NCBI GenBank assembly: GCA_033762375.1 | Contig: JANRLQ010000017.1 | Span: 1-64,000 of the forward strand | DNA from: RDXT01 sp033762375 | GTDB lineage: Bacteria > Bacteroidota > Bacteroidia > J057 | Reading direction: 5' to 3' | DNA: 64,000 bases | Part shown: piece by piece, positions 22,404 through 30,876 of the stretch | Numbering within the stretch: position 1 is the first letter of the stretch | How the letters are laid out: each line of letters begins with the position of its first letter | Translations under genes and position numbers: made by a program | The notes under the pieces: model-generated | What the model saw: the letters and a program-made list of their open reading frames with translations, nothing else | The model's database searches: none | Told to the model about the DNA's origin: nothing

Positions 22404-23426
22404 TTATTCTTCGGGTTTGAGGGCTTCGGGTTTGATCGCCTGAGGGCGCCGGAGCTGGAGATACACTTTGATGTCGTCAAAAAACCGCTGGGGATTGGCC
22501 TCAACTTCCCGCAGGAGGGCATTCACCCGCTCGGTAGTATGGGTGAGGCTGTCATAGAGCTGGCGGTCATTCAGGAGCAGGCCCAGGGTACCACCGGTCG
22601 TATCCAGCTTGGCTACCATGCCCTCGACCCGACCTACAGCTGTGCTGGCGTCGGTCATCAGGCGTTTGATCTCGGTAGAAGCTGTCACCAGCGAGTCAGT
22701 GGTGTTTTTTACGTTGCCAATGATGGTGTTGATATTCCCGTTGTTGCCCTCGACATTGCGTACGATGCTTTCGGCGTTTTCAGCCACCTGGGTGATCACA
22801 CGGGCCAGGCTGTCCACCTCGCGGGTGATACTGGTCAGGTTGTCAGTGGTATATCGTACATTTTCGAGGGTACTTTTCATCAGCGACTGATTGCCCTCAT
22901 CGGCGAGTTGTTTTTTGATCTGCCGCACGATTTCATTCAGCTCCACCGACAACTGGGCTACCTGGAGCAGAATCTGGGCACCCTCAGTTTTGACAAGAGA
23001 CTCTGCCTCGTCAAAAATCCCTGCATCCATGGTACCCCGGATTTCGGCCCCGGAACGCAGGTAGGAGTTGGAAGCCTTGACGGTGTCCGGCACCCAAATT
23101 TTAACCCCCTTGGTACCGAGCAGGTCCACGCTGACGATCATGGCCACGGAGTTGTCGGGGATTTCAAGTTTTTCATCAAAATCCAGCCGCACCGTAGCCA
23201 TTCCCTGCTTGATATCAAGTTTGAGCTCCCGGACTTTGCCTACCCGGAGGCCATTGATCAGGATAGGGCTGCTGCGGGCCAGGCCGTTTACGTCCGGATA
23301 ACGGGCATACAGCACCAGCGGCGGACCCAAAAACTGGGTGCCGGACATGAAGTTTAGCCCATAAATGATCCCGGCGATGGTGATGATGGCAAATATGCCA
23401 AACTTAATCTCGTTGCTGATTTTCAA
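22404..23426 (-). CDS. MlaD-family (MCE domain) lipid-transport protein
   Basis: A 340-residue protein with an N-terminal membrane anchor (FGIFAIITIAGIIYGLNFM), a single MCE domain (about residues 35-120: YPDVNGLARSSPILINGLRVGKV, VDLLGTKGVKIW) and a long C-terminal helical coiled region (to about 310) rich in T/N/V heptads. MCE proteins form hexameric rings or tubes that carry phospholipids between membranes. The matching permease (MlaE) and ATPase (MlaF) are not next to it and must lie elsewhere. The downstream coiled-coil lipoprotein is a likely partner. Family firm; lipid and direction of transport unknown. Confidence 0.9.
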   Translation of the reverse strand: MKISNEIKFGIFAIITIAGIIYGLNFMSGTQFLGPPLVLYARYPDVNGLARSSPILINGLRVGKVRELKLDIKQGMATVRLDFDEKLEIPDNSVAMIVSVDLLGTKGVKIWVPDTVKASNSYLRSGAEIRGTMDAGIFDEAESLVKTEGAQILLQVAQLSVELNEIVRQIKKQLADEGNQSLMKSTLENVRYTTDNLTSITREVDSLARVITQVAENAESIVRNVEGNNGNINTIIGNVKNTTDSLVTASTEIKRLMTDASTAVGRVEGMVAKLDTTGGTLGLLLNDRQLYDSLTHTTERVNALLREVEANPQRFFDDIKVYLQLRRPQAIKPEALKPEE

Positions 23427-23522
23427 AGCCGTTTTCCGTTTCTGTTTCTGAATACCGGATAAAGATATACAAATAGGTCAAACCCGGCAAAAAAGTCTCC
23501 GCTCCGCCCGGATAGCTCAGCC

Positions 23523-25499
23523 TCAGAAGGCCAGCAGTTCGGCGACTTTGTCCCGGAGGCGGTAGTTGGCGAGAAACCGTTTTTCGATCGAGGGATGAAA
23601 AGGCACCGGCATATCAAGGGAACCCAGCCGGGCTACCGGTCCGTCCAGGGACGTAAAACAATGCTCTGCGACAGCGGCCGCAATCTCTGCTCCAAATGCA
23701 CCGGTCTGGGTATCCTCGTACAGGACAAGGCACTTGCCGGTCTTGCGCACAGAGGCAAACACGGTCTCCTGGTCCCAGGGCAGGAGGCTGCGCAGGTCCA
23801 CAATTTCCAGGTCCCAATCCTCCGTACGGGTCAGCTCAAGGGCCCAATGTACCCCCAGTCCGTAGGTGACGATGGTCAGGTCCGATCCTGCTCGGGCGAT
23901 ACGTGCCTGCCCGATCGGTGTATGGTAGTATCCCTCCGGCACCATCCCGGAGACAGACCGGTACAGGAGTTTGTGCTCAAAAAACATCACCGGATTAGGA
24001 TCAGACAACGCACTGAGCAGCAGGCCTTTGGCATCCTCTGGCGTGGAGGGATATACAACCTTCAGGCCTGGCACATGGGTAAACCAGGATTCATTGCTCT
24101 GCGAATGAAAAGGCCCGGCCCCGGTTCCGGCACCGGTGGGCATCCGCACGACTACATCTGCGGCATGGCCCCAGCGGTAGTGGTTTTTGGCGAGGTTGTT
24201 GACGATCTGATTAAATCCACACGAGACAAAATCAGCAAACTGCATCTCCATCATGGATTTTTTGCCGGCAAGGGAAAGGCCCAGTGAGGCACCCACGATC
24301 GCCGACTCACAGAGGGGCGTATTGCGCACCCGGTCTGCCCCAAACTCATCCACAAACCCCTGGGTGATTTTAAAGGCCCCTCCGTATGGCCCGATATCCT
24401 GCCCCATCAGCACCAGGTTGGGGTGGTGACGCATGGCCTCACGGAGGCCCTCGCTGATCGCATCAATAAACCGCAGCTCGCGGGCTGCTCCGGCTGGCAG
24501 CACCCCTATCGGATCAGGCACCGGTGCATATACTTCTGAAAGTTCGTGCGCCTCATCTGAAGACACCTCCGGCATGGCCATGGCGGCCTCTACTGACTGC
24601 TCGACATAGGCTTTCAGCTCCTGCCGGATGCCGGCCACCTGCTCCTGGGTCAGGTATCCCTGCTCCAGCAGCCATGCCTCGTATCGGGCGACAGGATCCC
24701 GCTGCGCCCAATGTTCGATGAGCTCCTGGGGCACATATTTGGACCCTGAGGCCTCTTCATGGCCCCGCATCCGGAAGGTCATACACTCCAGGATCACCGG
24801 CTTACGGTCCTGGCGCATCTGCGCTGCCAGCCGCTGCACGGTATGATATACTTCGAGGATGTTGTTGCCGTCTATGGTGTATCCTTCAATCCCATATCCC
24901 AATGCCCTGTCTGCCAGTTGTTTACACTTAAACTGATCCGAGCTGGGGGTAGAAAGTCCGTACCCGTTGTTTTCGATCAGGAAGATCACCGGCAGGCCCC
25001 ATACAGCAGCGGTATTGATCGCCTCATGGAAATCTCCCTCGCTGGTGCCTCCGTCTCCGGAGAATACGGCCGCAATGTACGCTGCTCCGTCCAGGTTGCT
25101 GGCCAGAGCCAGTCCGTCTGCCACCGGGAGCATGGCTCCGAGGTGAGAGATCATGCCGATAATCCGGTGCTCCGGAGCCCCGAAATGGAAGGAGCGGTCA
25201 CGCCCCTGGGTGTACCCGCCGGCTTTGCCCTGCCACTGAGAGACCAGGCGCTGCAGGGGCATCTGACGGGAGGTAAACACACCCAGGTTGCGGTGCAGGG
25301 GGAGGATATAGTCCTCAGGCTGAAGGGCCTGGGTAAGTCCTACTGCAATGGCCTCCTGGCCGATACCTGAAAACCACTTGCTGACCCGTCCCTGACGCAG
25401 GAGGATGAGCATTTTTTCTTCGATCAGGCGGGGCAGTACCAGGGCGCGGTAGAGGTCCGTGAGCTGCCCGGTACTCAGGTCTTGGGGATCAAACAGCAT
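23523..25499 (-). CDS. 2-oxoacid dehydrogenase E1, fused alpha and beta subunits
   Basis: A 658-residue thiamine-diphosphate enzyme starting MLFDPQDLS (ATG 25499); the extension upstream is rejected because conservation starts here. Residues 1-320 are an E1 alpha unit (RLIEEKMLILLRQGRVSKWFSGIGQEAI; ThDP motif SGDGGTSEGDFHEAINTAAVW ... ENNGYGLSTPS) and residues about 345-658 an E1 beta unit (LMGQDIGPYGGAFKITQGF, TPLCESAIVG, MPTGAGTGAGPFHSQ). This matches the fused branched-chain or related 2-oxoacid dehydrogenases of Bacteroidota, which decarboxylate the oxoacid and pass the acyl group to E2. No E2 or E3 gene is adjacent. Substrate is most likely a branched-chain oxoacid, by similarity only. 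Confidence 0.9.
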   Translation of the reverse strand: MLFDPQDLSTGQLTDLYRALVLPRLIEEKMLILLRQGRVSKWFSGIGQEAIAVGLTQALQPEDYILPLHRNLGVFTSRQMPLQRLVSQWQGKAGGYTQGRDRSFHFGAPEHRIIGMISHLGAMLPVADGLALASNLDGAAYIAAVFSGDGGTSEGDFHEAINTAAVWGLPVIFLIENNGYGLSTPSSDQFKCKQLADRALGYGIEGYTIDGNNILEVYHTVQRLAAQMRQDRKPVILECMTFRMRGHEEASGSKYVPQELIEHWAQRDPVARYEAWLLEQGYLTQEQVAGIRQELKAYVEQSVEAAMAMPEVSSDEAHELSEVYAPVPDPIGVLPAGAARELRFIDAISEGLREAMRHHPNLVLMGQDIGPYGGAFKITQGFVDEFGADRVRNTPLCESAIVGASLGLSLAGKKSMMEMQFADFVSCGFNQIVNNLAKNHYRWGHAADVVVRMPTGAGTGAGPFHSQSNESWFTHVPGLKVVYPSTPEDAKGLLLSALSDPNPVMFFEHKLLYRSVSGMVPEGYYHTPIGQARIARAGSDLTIVTYGLGVHWALELTRTEDWDLEIVDLRSLLPWDQETVFASVRKTGKCLVLYEDTQTGAFGAEIAAAVAEHCFTSLDGPVARLGSLDMPVPFHPSIEKRFLANYRLRDKVAELLAF

Positions 25500-25569
25500 A
25501 CCGTTCGGGGGTGAATGAGGGGCAAAGTAACAAATAAGCCCTGTATTTTTCACCAATTAATCCGGCATC

Positions 25570-26817
25570 TCAACCCGTAGTGTACTCAGCCATGGCTGCA
25601 CCAGCGATCCAGCCCCCTGTCCAGGCCGCCTGAAAATTGTATCCGCCGGTGATGCCGTCTATATCGAGTATTTCGCCGGCCATAAACAGACCGGGGTATT
25701 TTTTGCAGGCAAACCGCCGGAAATCTATCTCACGGAGGGCAACGCCGCCAGCGGTGACAAATTCTTCCTTAAAGGTGCTTTTGCCGTCCATCCAGAGGGC
25801 ACAAGCCGTGATCTGACCTGCCAGGGTCTCGCGCTCCGTGCGGCTGAGGTCTGCCCAGCGCCGGTCTGCCGGAATACCTGCCGTCTGACAAAGCCGCTCC
25901 CAGAGCCGGAGCGGCAACCCCAGACAGGGTGAATGTGGCACCTGGCGGCGGGCCATGTCGAGCTGCTGCTCCTGGAGTATCTGGCTGACCTGGGTTTCGC
26001 TCAAACCACCTACCCAGTTGACCAGCAGGGTCGCCTGATAACCGGCAGCGTGCAGCTCACGTGCCCCCCAGGCCGAAAGCCGCAGAACCGCCGGACCACT
26101 CACCCCCCAGTGGGTCACGAGCAGCGGGCCGGACGCCTGGAGCGAGGTCCCGGAAACCGTCAGCACCACCTCGGGTACCGAAAGGCCCGCCAGGCCATTC
26201 AGCCGGGGATCGGCTATATTAAACGTAAACAACGACGGAACAGGCTCCACTACTTCCAGCCCCAGCTCCGCCAGCATATCCCAGGTGCGGGCATGCCCCC
26301 CGGTAGCCAGCAACACACAATCAGCGGTCAGTACCCCCTTGCTGGTATGTACCTCCCAGCCAGGTTTGTCAGGTCCGGGCGGTACCAGGCCGGTGAGGGT
26401 GGTTTGCAGCTGGACTTGAATCCCCAGTGCCTCCGCTGTCTCTGTCAGGCACTCCACTACAGAGGCCGACTGATCTGATACCGGAAAAATACGGCCATCG
26501 TCTTCGATTTTTGTCTCAACGCCGTTGCGCTCAAACCAGTCCACCGTGTCACCAGCTGCAAACCGGTGAAAAGGCCCCAACAACTCCTTGTGACCGCGTG
26601 GATAGGCCTTGACCAATTCTTTAGGTTCCCAGCAGGCATGGGTGAGGTTGCAGCGGCCCCCTCCGGAGATGCGGACCTTGGACAGCACCTCCCCGCCCCG
26701 CTCCAGGAGCAGGACTTCAGCCTCCGGCGCCAGGCTGGCAGCCTGGATCGCCCCAAAAAAACCAGCTGCGCCACCACCTGCGACGACGATGCGGGGACGC
26801 GGGGAATTTTCTTGCAT
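25570..26817 (-). CDS. HI0933/BaiN-family flavoprotein oxidoreductase
   Basis: A 415-residue FAD-dependent protein. The dinucleotide-binding motif VVAGGGAAGFFGAIQAA is at the N-terminus, RISGGGRCNLTHACW follows, and the C-terminus has VTAGGVALREID, GLFMAGEILDIDGITGGYNFQ and AWTGGWIAGAAM, all signatures of the HI0933 family (NAD(P)/FAD-dependent oxidoreductase). Members include BaiN, but most have no known substrate. Length is normal. It is first in a co-directional run with the E1 gene 70 bp downstream; a shared transcript is possible but a functional link is not evident. Confidence 0.9.
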   Translation of the reverse strand: MQENSPRPRIVVAGGGAAGFFGAIQAASLAPEAEVLLLERGGEVLSKVRISGGGRCNLTHACWEPKELVKAYPRGHKELLGPFHRFAAGDTVDWFERNGVETKIEDDGRIFPVSDQSASVVECLTETAEALGIQVQLQTTLTGLVPPGPDKPGWEVHTSKGVLTADCVLLATGGHARTWDMLAELGLEVVEPVPSLFTFNIADPRLNGLAGLSVPEVVLTVSGTSLQASGPLLVTHWGVSGPAVLRLSAWGARELHAAGYQATLLVNWVGGLSETQVSQILQEQQLDMARRQVPHSPCLGLPLRLWERLCQTAGIPADRRWADLSRTERETLAGQITACALWMDGKSTFKEEFVTAGGVALREIDFRRFACKKYPGLFMAGEILDIDGITGGYNFQAAWTGGWIAGAAMAEYTTG

Positions 26818-26915
26818 ACGTTATAGCCGGATCAAAACCGGAGGTCAAAGATAGCGGCTTTTGTGAGATAAATAACGGAGCTTCTGCAACGGCCTCAACC
26901 CGATGCCCGTCTCAA

Positions 26916-27366
26916 CAGCAGAAGACAGGATGAACAGGATAAGACGCACCTCCAGTCTTAACTTACCAAGACAGGATGAACCGGATTAACAGCAGAAGAC
27001 AGGATGAACAGGATTAACAGGATAAGACCCTACCCAGCATCCTGTACATCCTGTAAATCCTGTCTTTACTTACCAAGACTGGATGAACCAGATTAACAGC
27101 AGAAGACAGGATTAACAGGATTAGACTCACCTCCAAATCCTGTACATCCTGTAAATCCTGTCTTTACTTACCAGGACTGGATGAACCGGATGAACAGCAG
27201 AAGACAGGATGAACAGGATTAACAGGATAAGACCCACCTCCAAATCCTGTAAATCCTGTCTTAACTTACCAAGACTGGATGAACCGGATTAACAGGACCA
27301 GACCCTACCCAACATCCTGTACATCCTGTCAATCCCGTCTTAACTTACTAAGACTGGATAAACCAG
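26916..27366. repeat. Five tandem repeats of 74-107 bp built from 9-nt motifs
   Basis: Five consecutive units start at 26916, 26990, 27097, 27195 and 27293. A full unit reads: agaagACAGGATgaACAGGATtaACAGGATaagac, a CCTACC or CACCTCC spacer, ATCCTGTacATCCTGTaaATCCTGTct, ttacttacc, aagactggatgaaccggattaacag. Each therefore holds 9-nt-spaced ACAGGAT motifs and their reverse complement ATCCTGT, so every unit can fold into a hairpin. The first and last units are shorter and diverged. No gene lies inside; the block fills the 670 bp between the HI0933-like gene and the ATP-grasp gene. Confidence 0.9.
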
Positions 27367-27489
27367 ATCGGGCGACCCGCCTGAGACCAGCAGGAATGTA
27401 CCCTTCATCCGCACAAAAATTGTATCTTGCTTCCCAATCAATCACAGCATGCTGGCCAGACTTGATAATGCTTCTGATCTGCTTCTATT

Positions 27490-28353
27490 ATGCGTCTCGC
27501 CTTCCTGACCTGCGCTACCTGGCCGGGCCTCCCCGAAAAAGAACAAGCCCTCGCTGACAGCCTCCCGGACGATCTCCAGGCCCAGGCCGTCGTCTGGAAC
27601 GATCCCTCCGTGGACTGGTCTCAATATGACTGCCTGATATTCAGGAGTATATGGGATTACTTTGAGCAGCCGGAAGCCTTTGAGGCGTGGATGGACCAGA
27701 TCGCCCGGCTGGGGATCCCCACCCTCAACCCCCTCAGTGCAGTACGGGAAAACTATCACAAGTTTTACCTGCGAACCTTGCAGGCGCGGGGCGTGCGGAT
27801 CATCCCGACGGAGTTTATCCCGGCCGGCAGCGGGCTGGACCTGGGCGTGATGCAGGCACGGGGCTGGTCACAAGCCGTCCTCAAACCCGCTGTCTCAGGT
27901 GGGTCTTACCTGACGCGGCTGTTTGACGCAGCAGACGCAGCGGCGGTAGCTGGTGAGTATCAAGACATTGCTGCGGCGCGGGATCTCCTCCTGCAACCCT
28001 TTATCCCGGAGATCCAGACCAAGGGCGAGGTATCGCTCCTGTTTTTTGCAGGGGTATATGCCTATGCCGTCCGCAAGCTGCCCCAGGCGGGGGACTTCCG
28101 GGTGCAGGTACAGTTTGGGGGGCAATATACCCGCTGGACCCCTGCCCCTGAGGTGATCCAGGCTGCGGCCCGTATCATCGCCGCCACCGGCGAGCGCCTG
28201 CTCTATGCCCGCGTGGACGGGGTCCTCATCGAGGGCGAACTTGCCCTTATGGAGCTGGAACTCATTGAGCCGGACTTATACTTTTCGCTGATCCCGGAGG
28301 GGGAAGCCATGTACCGGCAGGCGCTGGTGGAGATGGTGCGGGGGATGGGGTAA
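27490..28353 (+). CDS. ATP-grasp ligase-like protein (DcsG/RimK-related)
   Basis: A 287-residue ATP-grasp protein. MRLAFLTCATWPG, VVWNDPSVDWSQYDCLIFRS, DYFEQPEAFEAW and LNPLSAVRENYHKFYL match the N-terminal part of proteins annotated as O-ureido-D-serine cyclo-ligase (DcsG) and related ATP-grasp ligases. The ATP-grasp core follows: AVLKPAVSGGSYLTRLF, LLLQPFIPEIQTKGEVSLLFFAG, and RVDGVLIEGELALMELELIEPDLYF with the magnesium-ligand Glu/Asn-type motif. These enzymes join a carboxylate to an amine using ATP. No cycloserine cluster is present, so the substrate is unknown. It stands alone just downstream of the repeat block. Confidence 0.82.
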   Translation: MRLAFLTCATWPGLPEKEQALADSLPDDLQAQAVVWNDPSVDWSQYDCLIFRSIWDYFEQPEAFEAWMDQIARLGIPTLNPLSAVRENYHKFYLRTLQARGVRIIPTEFIPAGSGLDLGVMQARGWSQAVLKPAVSGGSYLTRLFDAADAAAVAGEYQDIAAARDLLLQPFIPEIQTKGEVSLLFFAGVYAYAVRKLPQAGDFRVQVQFGGQYTRWTPAPEVIQAAARIIAATGERLLYARVDGVLIEGELALMELELIEPDLYFSLIPEGEAMYRQALVEMVRGMG

Positions 28354-28469
28354 GACGGTGGATACTTTTTACAAAAAATTGTGCGATTTACTTGACTAAC
28401 GCGTGCAAACCGCACAGCTCACTGGGGCAGCGGCTTAGGAGAAGTTCAGACTCCTCCACCTCAACAAAC

Positions 28470-28502
28470 CTTGCGCGGGACAACTATTTTTTCGTATCTT
28501 AC
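28470..28502 (+). promoter_or_regulatory. Promoter of small outer-membrane protein gene
   Basis: CTTG (28470-28473) and TATCTTAC (28495-28502), 21 nt apart, are partial matches to the Bacteroidota promoter boxes, 53 bp before the chosen ATG. Confidence 0.45.
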
Positions 28503-28555
28503 CCATGCATCGGCGCAAGCACAGCACATTTTTTTCACGATCAACCTATCTCAAC

Positions 28556-29107
28556 ATGAAAAAGTGGACCCTCTTCCTGATTACAACCCTTCTTGTCATA
28601 ACAGGCAGTGCCCAGCAGGCTGCATCTAAACTCGATTTACGGTTTGGGATTGGGTCGTCTCTGCTCGGCACGGGCGATATGCAGACGATCATGTTTGAAA
28701 ATGAGCTGAATGTACATCTGAACAACTATATCACGCTTGGAGGCGGGCTGGGGTATGCCAGAAGTGACAGGGGCATCCGTGAGCAGGCGTCTTTTACGCA
28801 ATTAAACGCCAATATTTATATCTCCCCCTTTAAGAATACACGAAAGAATGATTTCAGATTAGGAACAGGTGCCAGTTGGTACGCCATTTCTGATGTGTAT
28901 GAATCAACAAGAATCTTTGAAAATGGTCAAGTCGTGGACGTTGACTATGTGTTTGAGAAACGCAATTCAATCGGGTTTAATGTAATCCTCGAAAACACCT
29001 ATTTGATCACAGAAAAATATATGCTGGGCGTAAAACTGTTTACCCAGCCGTATCAAAACGGAGATATAAACTCCGGGGTGTTAGTAAAATTTGGCGTCAA
29101 CCTCTGA
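28556..29107 (+). CDS. Outer-membrane beta-barrel protein (OmpW/porin-like fold)
   Basis: A 183-residue protein starting MKKWTLFLITTLLVIT with a signal peptide cut near GSAQ. The in-frame extension to 28505 is rejected because it would precede the signal peptide. Strand-turn patterning (LDLRFGIGSSLLG, LNNYITLGGGLGYARS, FRLGTGASWYAIS, GVLVKFGVNL) indicates an 8-stranded beta-barrel of the outer-membrane 'beta-barrel domain' type. The gene is AT-richer than its neighbours. It ends 30 bp before a strong terminator. Function unknown. Confidence 0.75.
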   Translation: MKKWTLFLITTLLVITGSAQQAASKLDLRFGIGSSLLGTGDMQTIMFENELNVHLNNYITLGGGLGYARSDRGIREQASFTQLNANIYISPFKNTRKNDFRLGTGASWYAISDVYESTRIFENGQVVDVDYVFEKRNSIGFNVILENTYLITEKYMLGVKLFTQPYQNGDINSGVLVKFGVNL

Positions 29108-29137
29108 GTGGAGAGATAACCACGCACGCTAAACGAC

Positions 29138-29167
29138 AGTAGCGGCTATATGCCGCTACTTTTTTTT
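29138..29167 (+). terminator. Rho-independent terminator
   Basis: AGTAGCGGC / GCCGCTACT forms a perfect 9-bp stem with a 5-nt loop and an eight-T run, closing the outer-membrane protein gene. Confidence 0.92.
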
Positions 29168-29271
29168 AACTCACCACACACTCCGATACAGGGAGGCACA
29201 AATTTTGGGAGTCCGCCCGACCTACGGGGGAATCCGGCACCCGGTAACAAGCAGCGATAGCCGCCTTATTT

Positions 29272-30618
29272 TCACTCAAAACTGGGGATATCAGCGTCTG
29301 GGGTTTTGTGCAGCAGGTGCTCAAGCGCTGATTCATAAAAAAAAGAAGACTCTCCGAAGGCTGGCTTCAGGTCGTGCAGCCAGGTAGCCTCCGCATCGTA
29401 TGCCGCAAAAAATGGTTTGGCAACCCAGTCGGGATTTCGGCCCTGTAAAAAACGCATGACAAACACTTTCTGTCCCATGACCTCAGACACGCCCAGTATC
29501 TGGATTTTGCCGGGGGTCGCACTCATGCTGGGCCCCCGTACGGTACGACATACACCACTCACCTGTTGGTAAGCTTCTCTGAATATCTCCCAGGCCGTCA
29601 CGAGTGGCAGCGCAAAAAAATGCTGGGCCCCCGTGTCCCGCTCCACAAACATATAATAAGGTATGATATTGTGATTGACCTGGGTGCGCCACATCTCTGC
29701 CCAGGTGTCCGGGTGATCATTGATATGCCGCAAGACCGGCGACTGCGACCTGATCTGAGCTCCGGTAGCCCGTATGCGCCGGACCGCCTCCTGCACGATC
29801 GGCGTGGAAAGCTCACGGGGGTGATTAAAATGAGCCATAATCGCGAGATTTTTGCCACGGGCCGTGATACGCTCAAATAGCCGCAGGGTATCATCAGCAT
29901 CTTCATCCGTCACAAATTTTTGGGGCCAGTATCCGAGCGCCTTGGTGCCGATCCGGATGGTCTGAATATGCTCAAGATCATCTGCCAGCAATGGCTCAAT
30001 ATAGGCCGCAAGTACCCGTGTTTTCATTATCATCGGATCACCCCCTGTAAACAGGATATCGGTCACCTCTGGATGTGCATACAGGTACTGGACCAGAAGG
30101 TCGGTCTCCCGCATGGCAAATTTCAGCTCGCTGATGCCCACAAACTGTGGCCACCTGAAACAAAATGTGCAATACGCATGGCAAGTCTGTCCCTGGCTGG
30201 GAAAAAACAACAGGGTCTCGCGGTACTTGTGCTGCACACCACCCAGCGTGATGCCATTGATTGAGGGCAGGTTATGCGCCTGACCGGCTGGATGAGGGTT
30301 GAGCTCCATCCGGATCCGGTTGGCCGCAGCAGTGATCGCCTTTTTGTCCGCTCCCTGGCGTATAAGCCCTTCAATCTCATCATAATGCCTGGGGATCAGC
30401 ATTTCTCTGCGCGGAAACGTCAGGGTATAAATAGGATCATTCGGGACATCAGACCAGTCTATGAGTTCCTCTGTGACATACTGATTAGCCTTAAAAGGAA
30501 GTACACTGCCCACTACCTCGATAGCCATCCGATCCTCACTACTCAACTGTGCGATCTGTGGTATCTGATCAAGCTGATGTAACGAAAATGATTTGTAGTC
30601 AATACTTAAAGTTTTCAT
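29272..30618 (-). CDS. KamA-family radical SAM protein (lysine 2,3-aminomutase-like)
   Basis: A 448-residue radical SAM enzyme. The 4Fe-4S motif is CHAYCTFC (C-x3-C-x2-C) preceded by LLFFPSQGQT, and FTGGDPMIM follows in the SAM-binding region. The C-terminal SATPGKIQILGV retains a lysine at the place where lysine 2,3-aminomutase has the PLP-binding DAPGGGGK loop, so PLP use is plausible but the loop is altered. Family members interconvert alpha- and beta-amino acids. The N-terminal 110 residues match the KamA subfamily common in Bacteroidota rather than clostridial enzymes. It has no lysine-degradation neighbours; substrate unknown. Confidence 0.85.
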   Translation of the reverse strand: MKTLSIDYKSFSLHQLDQIPQIAQLSSEDRMAIEVVGSVLPFKANQYVTEELIDWSDVPNDPIYTLTFPRREMLIPRHYDEIEGLIRQGADKKAITAAANRIRMELNPHPAGQAHNLPSINGITLGGVQHKYRETLLFFPSQGQTCHAYCTFCFRWPQFVGISELKFAMRETDLLVQYLYAHPEVTDILFTGGDPMIMKTRVLAAYIEPLLADDLEHIQTIRIGTKALGYWPQKFVTDEDADDTLRLFERITARGKNLAIMAHFNHPRELSTPIVQEAVRRIRATGAQIRSQSPVLRHINDHPDTWAEMWRTQVNHNIIPYYMFVERDTGAQHFFALPLVTAWEIFREAYQQVSGVCRTVRGPSMSATPGKIQILGVSEVMGQKVFVMRFLQGRNPDWVAKPFFAAYDAEATWLHDLKPAFGESSFFYESALEHLLHKTPDADIPSFE

Positions 30619-30850
30619 ACTTAAAAAAATTACATGAAAAAAATAATCCTTACATACATTCTGCTTACTATGTCAAAGCCCGTCACGGCACCCGCACCTG
30701 CGCGTACCCGAAACCGGAATTCCTTAAGATACACATTTTATATGATAACTCCCTCCACAGCGCTGCTTCATCGGAGTCTTTCCATGCAGAAACTCTTTTT
30801 GGCTACAACAAAAGCAGATTTGACTACATCAGAATCAAGAGGTTGCTGCA

Positions 30851-30868
30851 ATTTTGTTTCAACAAAAT
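30851..30868. promoter_or_regulatory. Perfect palindrome upstream of SDR gene
   Basis: ATTTTGTT-TC-AACAAAAT is a perfect 8+8 inverted repeat 8 bp before the SDR start codon, with a third half-site AACAAAAT at 30871-30878 overlapping the ATG. It is a candidate operator, perhaps for the AraC-type regulator downstream. Confidence 0.45.
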
Positions 30869-30876
30869 ACAACAAA

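Noticed and set aside
26916..27366. CRISPR array
   Set aside because: Units differ in length and internal motif number, have no constant repeat plus unique spacer pattern, and no cas gene is near.
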